The translations under genes and the position numbers were made by a program. A stretch of 64,000 nt of DNA from an uncultured Oligoflexia bacterium. Its GTDB lineage: Bacteria; Bdellovibrionota; Bacteriovoracia; Bacteriovoracales; Bacteriovoracaceae. The notes beneath the pieces were generated by a model that made no database searches, was not told the DNA's origin, and was given only the letters and a program-made list of their open reading frames with translations. Positions within the stretch are counted from its first letter, which is position 1. Each line of letters begins with the position of its first letter. Below are positions 16,201-24,768 of this stretch, piece after piece. The stretch is taken from contig CAJXPQ010000003.1 of the NCBI GenBank assembly GCA_913058265.1, forward strand, positions 186,001 through 250,000, written 5' to 3'.

Positions 16201-17769
16201 GCATTTTTAAGAAGTACTTTAAAGAACGGACAGGGAATGGCAAAGACTTCTGTTGCCAAAATTAGAACATTAGATGAAAACATACGTAAGGAAACTCGTA
16301 CTAAGCTTCAAGGAATAAATGAAGATTACCTTGAACCCGGGATGATGTATCTTGGAGTTGGTTTAATTGCTGCTATGTTAGTGGCCGGAGCCTTAATGGC
16401 GACTGCTGCTACAATGGGAACGGCTGCACCTGCTGCAATTGGTGGAATGGCAGCATTATTAGGACAAGTTGTTGTCTACTCAAATTATGTTTTCCTCCCT
16501 ATCATCATTGCTTCAACTTATAGTCGTTTAAATACTCAGTTTTACGAAGTGCCGGAACAACTAAAATTTCAAAAATCAATTGCTTACTCTCAAATTGATA
16601 TGGCAAAAATTGCAGATCATGATATGGCGGAAGAGCAGAGAAAAGAAAATCATACTAATAAGCTTTGGACTATAGGGTTTCTACCTTTAGACATTTGGTT
16701 TGGTCATTCAGTGGCAGTACAGGTAAGAACAACACTCGGCTACACAGGAGTTAAGAATTATAGCAAATTAACTGGTATGAAGCTTAAGATGTATTCTTCG
16801 CCGCCCCAGTTACAAGGTAATACTTATAAAGTTAATCGTCGTAAATATGGTTTACTACGTGGAAGTATAAAAAGTGCAGCAGAATCTACGAGACGAACTA
16901 TTCATCGTCTTCCGAGATACCAAGTTATGCCAACTGAGTTAATTCAAACTGCTCCCCTTAGAATGGGAATTGCCAATAAGTTTAGAGAACTCAAACTTGG
17001 TGCCACTCCATGGAAAGTCAATGATGAGGTAAAGCAATACAGGTCTATGTATACTAATCGTGTATCTAACTATCATGATTACCTTAAAGAGAAGGCAAAG
17101 GGGATTGCGAATCTATCCCTTGTCAAAGGATTGAAGGTGACAGAAGTCTTCTCAAATGGATTCTGGAGATACAGCCGTAAAGGACTTACAATTGCATCTT
17201 TTATTCGCTCAATCAAGAAGGGTAACGTAAGAGATTTTGTCAGACGCCATGGTAGACTAATGCAAAAACTTGATTCATGGCAATTGAAGGTCGTTTTGAA
17301 GAAAACCGAGCGACTTGATTTACTTGTTAATAAGATTAGTGAATTTAAAAAAACATATAAGGGAACTCAGGCAAATGATAATTTGATTGATGATATGCTT
17401 GCCACACTATCTGATGAAGAACTTCACCTATTACTTGAGGTTGGTAAGAAGACTAAAGGCGAACTATTGGGGCTTAAAAAGGTCTTTAAGTTACATGTAA
17501 GTCTTGTGCAAAGCTTAAAGCCAACTGTCTATCAAACTGCTGGAGTTGGTGAAAATGTTGGGCGATATGACAATTTCCTCGCTGATGGAGTCGATACTAG
17601 GCAAATTTTTGATAGTGATACTGAAGATATTGTTAAATACTATGAGGGTGTCATGAGACAAACTTATAAAGTTGATATGAAAGACTCGAAAGAGTTCTTA
17701 GATACTTTGGAGCTAAAGGTACAAGACTTATATAAAGTTAATTCCGATGGAACGCGTAATTTTCTATAA
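13207..17769 (+). CDS. Giant exported protein (1520 residues), unknown
   Basis: I recognise no known family. A signal peptide of about 18 residues ends NSANA. The first 135 mature residues hold two copies of a four-cysteine module: C27-C38-C50-C68 and C93-C104-C116-C133, both with spacing C-x10-C-x11-C-x16/17-C. A long, charged, mostly helical region of about 900 residues follows. A hydrophobic hairpin rich in Ala, Gly and Met lies at about 1046-1110, and a basic C-terminal part of about 400 residues closes the protein. With a cleaved signal and two spans, the bulk on both sides of the hairpin should be periplasmic. It is transcribed from a sigma-54 promoter, so expression is probably conditional, for instance tied to a life-cycle stage (inference). 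It converges with a lipoprotein gene 8 bp away. Confidence 0.8.
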   Translation: MNFILSMLFILFTNSANAGNVDSSVVCMHNYDGLAYGCVKVADELSSKSCREKHKNNELEAFYLSDTCTHELSAELRGEEFEQVERVQIEVSCFTYETGSKYSCEIYDYEPAYQYCAQKYGDKYLPHHPSVSCNTKNVEMELGYVEKAKLVEGLKAKIEEAEALLTMIDRKGMKSSLQELMTNKPVIGNEFYTDVMKGLLSKLKIINAEIERRSAYKIDFAWVEAEEFRSYIVRYLSLVGRTYQVYAFVAHKNHSAIETYDFKNLDYLDLRIKRDMALEVMAKINVKATSSTFDDYVYLTESEQNKQIYEYMAISEPANKVDYAKLVAFMGIRENITNLWAVDRMSSRNLLRSNVRSCGNFLSIKRSSSIGNMAVVKENTEYDIFYNDYLERQKDLYELVKDQLYLNQSDLKDFLLKQYKENSVFQQYINDGMQSPTESRVEEILLQDSGLIVEGLLEDMRSFLNYNLRSFVLPGDNVLSKKSIAERISSEIYLRQFKTVKMFVTGLYPWMGNEAQAKMEAAIQEFSFFNLELTFKGKLNNKIQKFLGDYADKDLLSSRNYDKKVSENLAIVKEFAKHASLAVKHDRKENIKVRPTSVEELFTLFETKISKDFQDIKITLENDKELAEVLSGFFNKLTGKFNAEYLVETENQQYGLKGTDEERSQALWEVMFDVAREYYEENKFEISGLAQVPNAVMLSRDREQMSNSPYTIQVYQDGTPVALHINQFYEAFQEQINIEIPRRDIVMRSGALLGINELDDYGDRNIEDHITDGTFGRPYSYISAKGELRYENVDSEIGFESLKRLYLQSMDFTKDEIKHNLVIKRDEEKNMEEYKKEMLEDIEIIKNSQQLFARVFELFKLPMGFIANNTMMGSFNLSTEDEKYLLTNKLSQAYGQSALLKNHLETVEEFEKWVMPRRDYSQPYKMTYHEKKERTLLLKIGYHAFKDNAFDEVVATDLIKKMIKKAQDNTYGKLQKFCAANYEDYKNDDDFKDTFSASAFLRSTLKNGQGMAKTSVAKIRTLDENIRKETRTKLQGINEDYLEPGMMYLGVGLIAAMLVAGALMATAATMGTAAPAAIGGMAALLGQVVVYSNYVFLPIIIASTYSRLNTQFYEVPEQLKFQKSIAYSQIDMAKIADHDMAEEQRKENHTNKLWTIGFLPLDIWFGHSVAVQVRTTLGYTGVKNYSKLTGMKLKMYSSPPQLQGNTYKVNRRKYGLLRGSIKSAAESTRRTIHRLPRYQVMPTELIQTAPLRMGIANKFRELKLGATPWKVNDEVKQYRSMYTNRVSNYHDYLKEKAKGIANLSLVKGLKVTEVFSNGFWRYSRKGLTIASFIRSIKKGNVRDFVRRHGRLMQKLDSWQLKVVLKKTERLDLLVNKISEFKKTYKGTQANDNLIDDMLATLSDEELHLLLEVGKKTKGELLGLKKVFKLHVSLVQSLKPTVYQTAGVGENVGRYDNFLADGVDTRQIFDSDTEDIVKYYEGVMRQTYKVDMKDSKEFLDTLELKVQDLYKVNSDGTRNFL

Positions 17770-17777
17770 GGGTAAGT

Positions 17778-18695
17778 CTAGTATAAGTTACAAGGCTTGC
17801 CTTTAAGTCTTCTTAAAGCTGCCGTTGCTTCATCATCTGTATAACCTAATACATCTTGGAAAGATTTTTTTGTAGCATCATCAAGTTGAGCCGAAGTAAA
17901 TTTAACCCCTGCACCATTATTATCTACCATTTGCTCTACAAGGCGTGCTCTATATATATCGACATTAGCTTTAATTTCTAAAACTTCTAAAGATGCAGAT
18001 TTTGTAAAGGCTTCACATCCTTCTCCCATCGCTGGAAGACCAGTCCTTCTAGTAATAGTCGCTGCACTCTCAACAATCTCTTGACCATTTGCTAGCGCGG
18101 CCGGTGTCGTCATCCCTCTTTCTTGCATTGCAGCAAGATTTTTTCTTAAAACCTTTTCAACTTTTGAATTCTCTAATTGTTGTATCGATGCAAGAAGTCT
18201 CTCTTGTTTCTCTGAGATTGATGAAATCGGTGATACGACTTTTTGTCTATTTCTTCTTCTATTTGATGTCGGAGAAATCACTTCGTATGGATTTATTGAT
18301 TTTCTTTGTGCCACTACAATGGCTTCATAGACCTCGGCCGCAATTTTTTTATCAATACTTGAACTCACTTTATTAATATTTTCCATTGCCCATTTTCTTA
18401 CTTTAGGCATAAACGCGTGACCGTCACTTAGGTTTTTTATTTGTCCTGCTTGGTCCTCTGTAATTCCAAGTGCAACATAGTTTGGATGGTTGCTATTTGC
18501 AGAGCGGCCTTTAATATAAGCAATTATTTCTTGCTCTAGCGCCTCTTCTGACTTGTTTGTCTGAGTACTTAGTTGCCTAATAAATTTCGAAAATAACTGT
18601 CCACTGGCCAAGACTCTTTTACCTTTCTTTTGTGGCGATGTTTGACATCCAACCATTAGTGTTAACATTGATATTAAGATCAAAAATTTAGTCAT
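17778..18695 (-). CDS. Lipoprotein of unknown function
   Basis: 305 residues. A short signal ends LTLMVGC, a good lipobox, so the protein is lipidated on the cysteine. The mature part is polar and mostly helical, with a basic RRRNRQK patch and two C-terminal cysteines (EGCEAF and KPCNLY). No family is recognised. GGAG at good spacing sets the start at 18695, although the open frame extends 31 codons further upstream. It converges with the giant exported protein gene and is divergent from the aldehyde dehydrogenase gene. Confidence 0.75.
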   Translation of the reverse strand: MTKFLILISMLTLMVGCQTSPQKKGKRVLASGQLFSKFIRQLSTQTNKSEEALEQEIIAYIKGRSANSNHPNYVALGITEDQAGQIKNLSDGHAFMPKVRKWAMENINKVSSSIDKKIAAEVYEAIVVAQRKSINPYEVISPTSNRRRNRQKVVSPISSISEKQERLLASIQQLENSKVEKVLRKNLAAMQERGMTTPAALANGQEIVESAATITRRTGLPAMGEGCEAFTKSASLEVLEIKANVDIYRARLVEQMVDNNGAGVKFTSAQLDDATKKSFQDVLGYTDDEATAALRRLKGKPCNLY

Positions 18696-18713
18696 AGTAC
18701 TTCTCCGTTTATT

Positions 18714-18748
18714 TTCTACAATGATATTTTCGACATTTTGTTGTAGAA
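18714..18748. promoter_or_regulatory. Inverted repeat in a divergent intergenic region
   Basis: TTCTACAA (18714-18721) and TTGTAGAA (18741-18748) are perfect inverted arms 19 bases apart, in the 76-bp gap between the lipoprotein and aldehyde dehydrogenase genes. It may be a shared operator. Confidence 0.4.
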
Positions 18749-18771
18749 TCTTAAGCAAAGTAGGATTATTT

Positions 18772-20181
18772 ATGGATAAAAGTATCATTAGCGAGACATT
18801 TAATAGTCATTTAGAACATAAATATGCTCAAAAGAAGACTTCTCATGAGTATCGGATTAAAAAACTACGAGATTTGAAAGCTATTTTACTCTTAAATTCT
18901 CAAAATATAGAAGAGGCACTAAGGAAAGATTTCGGTAAGGCACCCATGGAGTCAGCAATGACTGAAGTTCTCCCTACTATCACTTCTCTTAATCTAACGA
19001 TTAAGAAGCTAAAGAAGTGGATGAAGCTGACAAAGGTTTCTAGCTCCATTTTATTTTTTGGATCTACAAATAAATATTATTATCAGGCCAAGGGTAATGT
19101 GCTTATAATCGGGCCTTGGAACTATCCTTTTCAGCTTGCACTTATTCCTATCATTACTTCTTTTAGTGCAGGAAATACAACCATCTTTAAACCCTCAGAG
19201 TTTACACCTCATATTAATAAAGTGATTAAAGCTATTTGTGAGCAAGTATTCACTGACCAAGAATTTTCGATAATAGAAGGGGATGCCCAAACTAGTCAGG
19301 AGTTACTGGACTTACCATTTGACCATATCTTCTTTACAGGAAGCGGTCATGTTGGAAAACTTGTTATGGAGAAGGCGAGTAAGCATCTTGCGTCAGTTAC
19401 CTTAGAGCTTGGCGGCAAGTCTCCTGTACTGATTGCTCCTGATTATGATCTAAGCACAGCAGCTAAAAATATTATTTGGGGAAAACTGGTGAATGGTGGC
19501 CAAACTTGTGTTGCTCCAGACTATGTTCTCATACACAAAAATCAATATAAAGAGTTAATACCTCTATTGGTTCAAGAAATTAAAAATAGATACGGCGATG
19601 ATATTTCAAGTAACGAGGATTATTGTCAAATCATTACCCCTAGGCATGCAGCTAGATTAAAAGCAATGGTGGACGATTCTAGAGATGCTGGCGCCACAAT
19701 TAACTGTGGTGGTGAAGTTCTTGTTGGAAATAAAATCGCTCCAACGATTATTGGTAATGCTAGCAACGATATGAAAGTGATGTCAGAGGAAATCTTCGGT
19801 CCCTTGCTTCCTGTTATGACCTATAAGGATATGGACCATGCTGTCTCGTTAATCAATGAGCATGATAACGCTCTTGCATTGTACTTATTTACTAACTCTC
19901 AAGGAAGTATTGATAAAATATTGGCCGAAACGAATAGTGGAAGTGTTGGTATCAATGAGACTCTACTTCATGTAGGAAATGCTAATCTTGCATTCGGTGG
20001 CGCCGGTAAAAGTGGACTTGGCCGTTATCACGGAAGACTTGGATTTGTAGAGTTTTCAAATTTACGAGCTGTGGCACATAGAAAGTTAGCAATGGGTCTA
20101 GATTATTTTTATCCGCCTTATACAGATCAAAAATATCGACTCTTAAAGAAATTAATCACATCTTTTAATCGGTTTCTTTAA
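18772..20181 (+). CDS. Aldehyde dehydrogenase (class 3-like)
   Basis: 469 residues. It oxidises aldehydes to acids with NAD(P). Visible motifs are GPWNYPFQL in the cofactor domain, FTGSGHVGK at the dinucleotide-binding turn, LELGGKSP with the general-base glutamate, and NGGQTCVAPD with the nucleophilic cysteine. The short N-terminus and the C-terminal extension with hydrophobic residues fit the class 3 / fatty aldehyde dehydrogenase group, so long-chain aldehydes are a plausible substrate. The start at 18772 has AGGA upstream; a reading from 18721 is possible but has no ribosome binding site. It overlaps convergent pyrD by 17 bp. Confidence 0.93.
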   Translation: MDKSIISETFNSHLEHKYAQKKTSHEYRIKKLRDLKAILLLNSQNIEEALRKDFGKAPMESAMTEVLPTITSLNLTIKKLKKWMKLTKVSSSILFFGSTNKYYYQAKGNVLIIGPWNYPFQLALIPIITSFSAGNTTIFKPSEFTPHINKVIKAICEQVFTDQEFSIIEGDAQTSQELLDLPFDHIFFTGSGHVGKLVMEKASKHLASVTLELGGKSPVLIAPDYDLSTAAKNIIWGKLVNGGQTCVAPDYVLIHKNQYKELIPLLVQEIKNRYGDDISSNEDYCQIITPRHAARLKAMVDDSRDAGATINCGGEVLVGNKIAPTIIGNASNDMKVMSEEIFGPLLPVMTYKDMDHAVSLINEHDNALALYLFTNSQGSIDKILAETNSGSVGINETLLHVGNANLAFGGAGKSGLGRYHGRLGFVEFSNLRAVAHRKLAMGLDYFYPPYTDQKYRLLKKLITSFNRFL

Positions 20182-21220
20182 TATTACGATAGAGTTCTTG
20201 TACATTTTGAAACTGATACTTTTTTAGATCCTTATCAATTTCTTTGGCGATATCTTTTAAAAGTTTAGGTCCGTGAAATATGAAGGCGGTATATATCTGA
20301 ACAAATCCTCCACCCATTTTCCAAAAGTCTTTAATATCTTGATAACAGTTTATTCCGCCTACACCAATAACACTCTGCCCTGGATCTTCTCGTAAATTCT
20401 CACAAATAATCTTACGAGATTTGGCAGATATATCCCTTATATAGTCACCAGATAGGCCACCTTTTCCAAAGTCATGATCAATCGTTGTATTAGTGGCAAT
20501 AATACCACTTAAAGAAAACTCCTTACTTAATTCACAAAGCATATTGAGATCTTCTTGGTTCATATCAGGAGAAACTTTTATAAAGAGTGGCTTAGGTGTA
20601 GTCGCTCTCTTTTCATTGACCGCCTGAAGAAGAGGAACAAGCAGTTCTTTTGACTGAAAAGATCTGAGGCCAGGTGTATTTGGAGATGAAATATTAATAA
20701 CCAAGTAATCAGCAAGCGGTGCAAACTTTTCATATAGAAATGCATACTCAGCAGGAGTTTTAGCTTCACTTGTATTTTTATTCTTACCAATATTAGCGCC
20801 TAAGCATACAGATGAAAGGTCAGTGGACTCAAGATTATTCAGAATCTCCTTGTACCCAGCATTCGGAAATCCCATGGCGTTTTGGACACTATTAATATCT
20901 GCATGTCTCCAGATTCTAGGCTTTGGATTTCCAATTTGGCGCCTTTTGGTTATAGTCCCAACTTCGATCGCCCCAAAACCAGACTTATCAAAAAATTGAA
21001 TTGCCTTAGCATTTTTATCAAACCCTGCGGCCAAACCAACTGGAAAATTCCAACTAAGGTCGCCGATTGTGAGGTTATGATTCTCATGCTTATTTAGTGG
21101 TTGAAATAGATCGGCCATTCTCGGGGCGAGGCTCCCGGCATAAATGGACATATCGTGCATGATTTCAGGATCAAATTTAAAGGCAAGTCTTTTAAAAACC
21201 GAGTAGTTATTCATACACAT
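20165..21220 (-). CDS. pyrD: Dihydroorotate dehydrogenase (quinone), class 2
   Basis: 351 residues, close to the 336 of E. coli PyrD. It oxidises dihydroorotate to orotate with FMN and passes electrons to quinone at the inner membrane, the fourth step of pyrimidine synthesis. Visible motifs are LAAGFDKNAK near the FMN site, NISSPNTPGLR with the catalytic serine of class 2 enzymes, and GVGGINCYQD with the phosphate-binding glycines. The N-terminal amphipathic segment fits membrane association. No clear ribosome binding site precedes the ATG. The dihydroorotase gene pyrC lies elsewhere in this window, at 36245. Confidence 0.96.
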   Translation of the reverse strand: MCMNNYSVFKRLAFKFDPEIMHDMSIYAGSLAPRMADLFQPLNKHENHNLTIGDLSWNFPVGLAAGFDKNAKAIQFFDKSGFGAIEVGTITKRRQIGNPKPRIWRHADINSVQNAMGFPNAGYKEILNNLESTDLSSVCLGANIGKNKNTSEAKTPAEYAFLYEKFAPLADYLVINISSPNTPGLRSFQSKELLVPLLQAVNEKRATTPKPLFIKVSPDMNQEDLNMLCELSKEFSLSGIIATNTTIDHDFGKGGLSGDYIRDISAKSRKIICENLREDPGQSVIGVGGINCYQDIKDFWKMGGGFVQIYTAFIFHGPKLLKDIAKEIDKDLKKYQFQNVQELYRNIKETD

Positions 21221-21283
21221 TTTATATATTAGCTAGTAAAATCAATCAATTATAAAATGCAGCAAATTAGGATTAATTTAGTT

Positions 21284-21715
21284 ATGCGAAGTATTATTTT
21301 TATCATTTTTATTTTTTCTACCTCTTTAGTATCGCTTGCTCAGGTGAAGACATCTAATAATGATCTACGAGTTATGCGAGAAATATTCTCACTAACTGAT
21401 TTGTCAGAGAAAAAACCGAAAGTTTACACTCTTATGACATCAAGTAGCGGTGGATTTAATATGATCATACAAGTAGGAAATAAACAATCCGAGAAGTGGA
21501 AGGTTGATTCAGATCACGCTCAAGCGTTAGATGATCGATTTGCAGATGATTTTATCAACATGAAGTATATTATGACTCCGAATGATAAAATTAAGTGTGG
21601 AGAAAAATACTCATTAAACTTAAGAGGTGAAGATCAAAATATTTGCCCTCATGAGAATAATAAAGTTAAAAAAATTAGAGAGTTAATCGCATATCTAAAT
21701 ATGAAAATTAAGTAA
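21284..21715 (+). CDS. Small exported protein upstream of the Prc protease
   Basis: About 143 residues with a signal peptide ending SLVSLA. The mature part is polar with two cysteines (KCGEKYS and NICPHE). Family unknown. The start at 21284 has AGGA eleven bases upstream; the ATG at 21257 is an alternative that would lengthen the signal region. It ends 14 bp before the protease gene in the same direction, so the two are probably one transcript. A substrate, inhibitor or adaptor of the protease is possible, but that is a guess. Confidence 0.65.
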   Translation: MRSIIFIIFIFSTSLVSLAQVKTSNNDLRVMREIFSLTDLSEKKPKVYTLMTSSSGGFNMIIQVGNKQSEKWKVDSDHAQALDDRFADDFINMKYIMTPNDKIKCGEKYSLNLRGEDQNICPHENNKVKKIRELIAYLNMKIK

Positions 21716-21729
21716 GAAAAGGTTTTTGA

Positions 21730-23883
21730 ATGAAATTAAAGTTTTTAGTCATCAGTTTAATCTTGGCCACTGCGGTATTCGCCAAAGACATTGGTAGTAA
21801 AGAGAGTAAAACAAAGGACAAGTCCCTATTAGGCGCCCTTTATACTCCAAATAAGGACCAGATCTTAGGAGAATTACTGAAGGGAACATTAGAGAACTAT
21901 CATTTATCTCAGAAAAAAATTAATAATAATTTATCAAGAGATGCATTTAAAATGTACCTAGAGAAAATTGATTATGGAAAGCAATTTCTAACCAAAAAAG
22001 ATATCTCTAAACTTGAAAAATTTGAAGATGAATTTGATGATCAGTTAAAAACAGGGGACCTGTCAATTGTTAGAATGTCTTCGCAGATAATGCATGAAAG
22101 AATTCCTTATATTCAAAAGCATGTTGAGGCCCTACTTAAGAAAGATATCGATTTTAGTAAAGATGATAAATATGAAACTGACTCAAAGAAGAGAGAGTAC
22201 GTAAGCTCTAAAGATGCATTAAAGGAAAGATGGAGAAAGCTAGTTAAATTAGAAGTTCTTCTTCAATACTTTGAGCTAAAAGATGAGCAAGACGGGATCA
22301 ATGACGACGATAAGAAAAAGAAGAAAACTAAGAAAAAAGTAGCGAAAAAGAACCAAACAAAAGAACAAATGATCAAATCCGCTAAGGAGAAGGTTGGCAA
22401 ACGTTATAAGAAAATATTTGCAAGGCTTATGGATGAAAAACATACAGATGAGATGGACAAATTCTACAACTCCATCACAAGAATATATGATCCACATACT
22501 CTTTACTTGGTTCCAGAAGAAAAAGAAGACTTTGATATTGATATGAGTGGAAAACTTCAAGGTATTGGTGCTCTTCTTCGTGAGGAAGGTTCATATATAA
22601 AGGTTGAACGTATTATTCCTGGGTCCGCTTCTTGGCGTGGAAAAAAATTAAAAGCTGAAGATATTATACTTGCTGTTGGGCAAGCTAAAGGTGACTTTGT
22701 TGATATTGTCGATATGAGTATCAGAGATGCTGTTAAAATGATTCGTGGAAAGAAAGGATCAGTTGTAAAGCTTAAGGTGAAGAAACCAGATGGATCTCAA
22801 GAGATCATTCCCATTGTTAGGGACGAGGTAGTTTTAGAGGCAGCTTATGTTAAAAGTACTATTATCGAGCACAAGAAACTAAAGCAAAAGATTGGCTATA
22901 TTCACGTGCCAAAATTTTATAGAGATTTTCAGGACTCTAACGGAAGAAATAGTTCTGAGGATGTAAAACAAGAAATCATCAAACTTAAAAAGAAGAATGT
23001 AGACGGAATCGTTCTTAATTTAAGAAATAATGGTGGGGGAGCTCTACAGGATGCGACTCTAATGGGAGGACTTTTTATTGATGAAGGTCCAATCGTACAA
23101 GTAAAGAGTAGCGGTAAGGCTCAGGTTAAGTCTGATGTAGACGGTATAACATATTGGGATAAACCTCTAATTGTTTTGATTAATAGATTTTCTGCCTCGG
23201 CATCTGAAATTGTTGCAGGAGCATTAAAAGATTATAATAGAGCTGTTATTGTTGGAACGAGTGAGCAAACTCATGGTAAGGGAACTGTTCAGGCCATTTT
23301 AGACCTTAAAAACTTTGTTAATCCGTTTGTAGGGCAAATGCTAGGACCTATTGGAGCAATGAAGATCACGACAGATATGTTTTATAGAATAAATGGTATG
23401 TCGACTCAATTTAGAGGTATTAAGCCTGATATCGAGCTTCCAGATCCATATGGGTTTCTAGATTCTGGGGAAAAATCTCTTGAGTTTGCAATCCCTTATG
23501 CTGAAGTTGGAAAGTTAAAGTATAAGAAATGGACTAAACAAAAATACGATATCGAAAAACTTGGTGTTAATAGTGAGAAAAGAGTCAAAAAATCACTTGG
23601 CTTTCAACATATTGTTGATAGCGTTAAGTGGTCTAAAAGCCGCAAGGACGAAAGCGAGAGATCTCTTAATCTTGATGATATGGCCGAGTTCAGAAAAGTG
23701 AGTCGTGCCGCTAATGATAAGTTTAAAAATGATGTCATCAATAAGGATATTGTTATCACAAAAGTTCAAAAACTTAAAAATGAAGTAGAGAAAGAGACTT
23801 TCGTAGAGTTTCAAGAAGAGCTTCAAAAGGACCCTGCAATTGAAGAGGTTCTTTATATTTTTAATGATATGTTAAAATCTTAA
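21730..23883 (+). CDS. prc: Carboxy-terminal processing protease (Prc/Tsp)
   Basis: 717 residues with a signal peptide ending AVFA-KD, so it works in the periplasm. Order of parts: helical N-terminal domain, PDZ domain (about 265-350), S41 protease core and C-terminal DUF3340-like region. The catalytic dyad is visible as Ser492 in FSASASE and Lys517 in HGKGTVQ, with the same 25-residue spacing as E. coli Prc Ser430 and Lys455. Such enzymes trim the C-termini of periplasmic proteins and control peptidoglycan hydrolases. A lysine-rich stretch (KKKKKTKKKVAKK) near residues 195-212 is unusual for a periplasmic enzyme. It is cotranscribed with the small exported protein gene upstream. Confidence 0.93.
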   Translation: MKLKFLVISLILATAVFAKDIGSKESKTKDKSLLGALYTPNKDQILGELLKGTLENYHLSQKKINNNLSRDAFKMYLEKIDYGKQFLTKKDISKLEKFEDEFDDQLKTGDLSIVRMSSQIMHERIPYIQKHVEALLKKDIDFSKDDKYETDSKKREYVSSKDALKERWRKLVKLEVLLQYFELKDEQDGINDDDKKKKKTKKKVAKKNQTKEQMIKSAKEKVGKRYKKIFARLMDEKHTDEMDKFYNSITRIYDPHTLYLVPEEKEDFDIDMSGKLQGIGALLREEGSYIKVERIIPGSASWRGKKLKAEDIILAVGQAKGDFVDIVDMSIRDAVKMIRGKKGSVVKLKVKKPDGSQEIIPIVRDEVVLEAAYVKSTIIEHKKLKQKIGYIHVPKFYRDFQDSNGRNSSEDVKQEIIKLKKKNVDGIVLNLRNNGGGALQDATLMGGLFIDEGPIVQVKSSGKAQVKSDVDGITYWDKPLIVLINRFSASASEIVAGALKDYNRAVIVGTSEQTHGKGTVQAILDLKNFVNPFVGQMLGPIGAMKITTDMFYRINGMSTQFRGIKPDIELPDPYGFLDSGEKSLEFAIPYAEVGKLKYKKWTKQKYDIEKLGVNSEKRVKKSLGFQHIVDSVKWSKSRKDESERSLNLDDMAEFRKVSRAANDKFKNDVINKDIVITKVQKLKNEVEKETFVEFQEELQKDPAIEEVLYIFNDMLKS

Positions 23884-23894
23884 ATATTTACCTT

Positions 23895-23915
23895 GGGCCG
23901 TAGGTTTTACGGCCC
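23895..23915. terminator. Hairpin without U-tract after prc
   Basis: GGGCCGTA and TACGGCCC form a perfect eight-pair stem with a five-base loop, 12 bases after the prc stop codon. No T run follows, so it may be a 3'-end stabiliser or a weak terminator. Confidence 0.5.
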
Positions 23916-23973
23916 CATTCGTTGACTTAGCTACTTAGATTTATTATATTTTTCCTCTCACAAAGGAAAATTC

Positions 23974-24768
23974 ATGTCAAAAAAATCAACTCCATTTGAT
24001 AAGTATGTTTACTATCAAAAGTCAGTTCAGAATCCAAGTAACGAAATTGAGTTCTTCAATGAAAAGTATGAGCAAATTCGTGGTAAAAAACCTTTTACTT
24101 TAAGAGAGGATTTCTGTGGTACGGGGATGATTACATGTTACTGGGCCAAGCAAGGACCTGAGTATAAGTCATGGGGAATCGATCTCGATCCTGAACCTGT
24201 GGACTATGGAAAAGCGAATCACTACGCTCCATTAACCGATGATGAGAAAAGTCGTGTGACATTTATGTTAGATAATGTCTTAACTGCAAAAACTCCGAAA
24301 GTAGATGTGTGCTTTGCTTTTAATTTCTCATATTTTATTTTTAAAGACAGAAAACTTTTAGTTGATTACTTTAAGGAAGCAAAAGATGCGCTAACTGACG
24401 ACGGTGTATTTTTTATTGATCTATTTGGCGGACCTGACAGTCAAACTGTTATGACGGATGTTGCTGACCATAAGGGCTTTAAGTACTATTGGGAATGCCA
24501 AGAATTTAATCCTATTAATAACCATTGTCGCTTTGCTATCCACTTTAAACGAAAAGGTGAAAAGAAACGTGAAGACTGCTTTGTTTATGACTGGAGAATG
24601 TGGACTATGGCGGAACTCCGAGACATTATGGAAGAGGCAGGTTTTTCTAAGACTCTTGCTTACTGGGAAGGTGAAGACGGGGAAGGTAGTGGAGACGGTG
24701 AATTCTATGCAACTGAAGACGCTGAAAACTGTGATGCCTGGGTTACTTATATCGCCGGTGTAAAATAG
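23974..24768 (+). CDS. SAM-dependent methyltransferase, class I
   Basis: 264 residues. REDFCGTGMITCYWA is motif I of the Rossmann-fold methyltransferases, followed by WGIDLDPEPVDYG with the acidic residue that binds the SAM ribose. Later strands (DVCFAFNFSYFIF, DGVFFIDLFGG) complete the fold. The glycine-rich loop has Cys-Gly-Thr-Gly in place of the more usual Gly-x-Gly-x-Gly. The substrate cannot be told. It lies 90 bp after prc and converges with the HD-domain gene without any gap (stop codons abut). Confidence 0.85.
   Translation: MSKKSTPFDKYVYYQKSVQNPSNEIEFFNEKYEQIRGKKPFTLREDFCGTGMITCYWAKQGPEYKSWGIDLDPEPVDYGKANHYAPLTDDEKSRVTFMLDNVLTAKTPKVDVCFAFNFSYFIFKDRKLLVDYFKEAKDALTDDGVFFIDLFGGPDSQTVMTDVADHKGFKYYWECQEFNPINNHCRFAIHFKRKGEKKREDCFVYDWRMWTMAELRDIMEEAGFSKTLAYWEGEDGEGSGDGEFYATEDAENCDAWVTYIAGVK

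Noticed and set aside
18089-18376. 95-codon frame on the plus strand opposite the lipoprotein gene
   Set aside because: It is a shadow of the lipoprotein gene, with no start signal.
22276-22560. 94-codon frame on the minus strand inside prc
   Set aside because: It is the complement of the lysine-rich prc segment, which gives Phe/Leu-rich frames by default.
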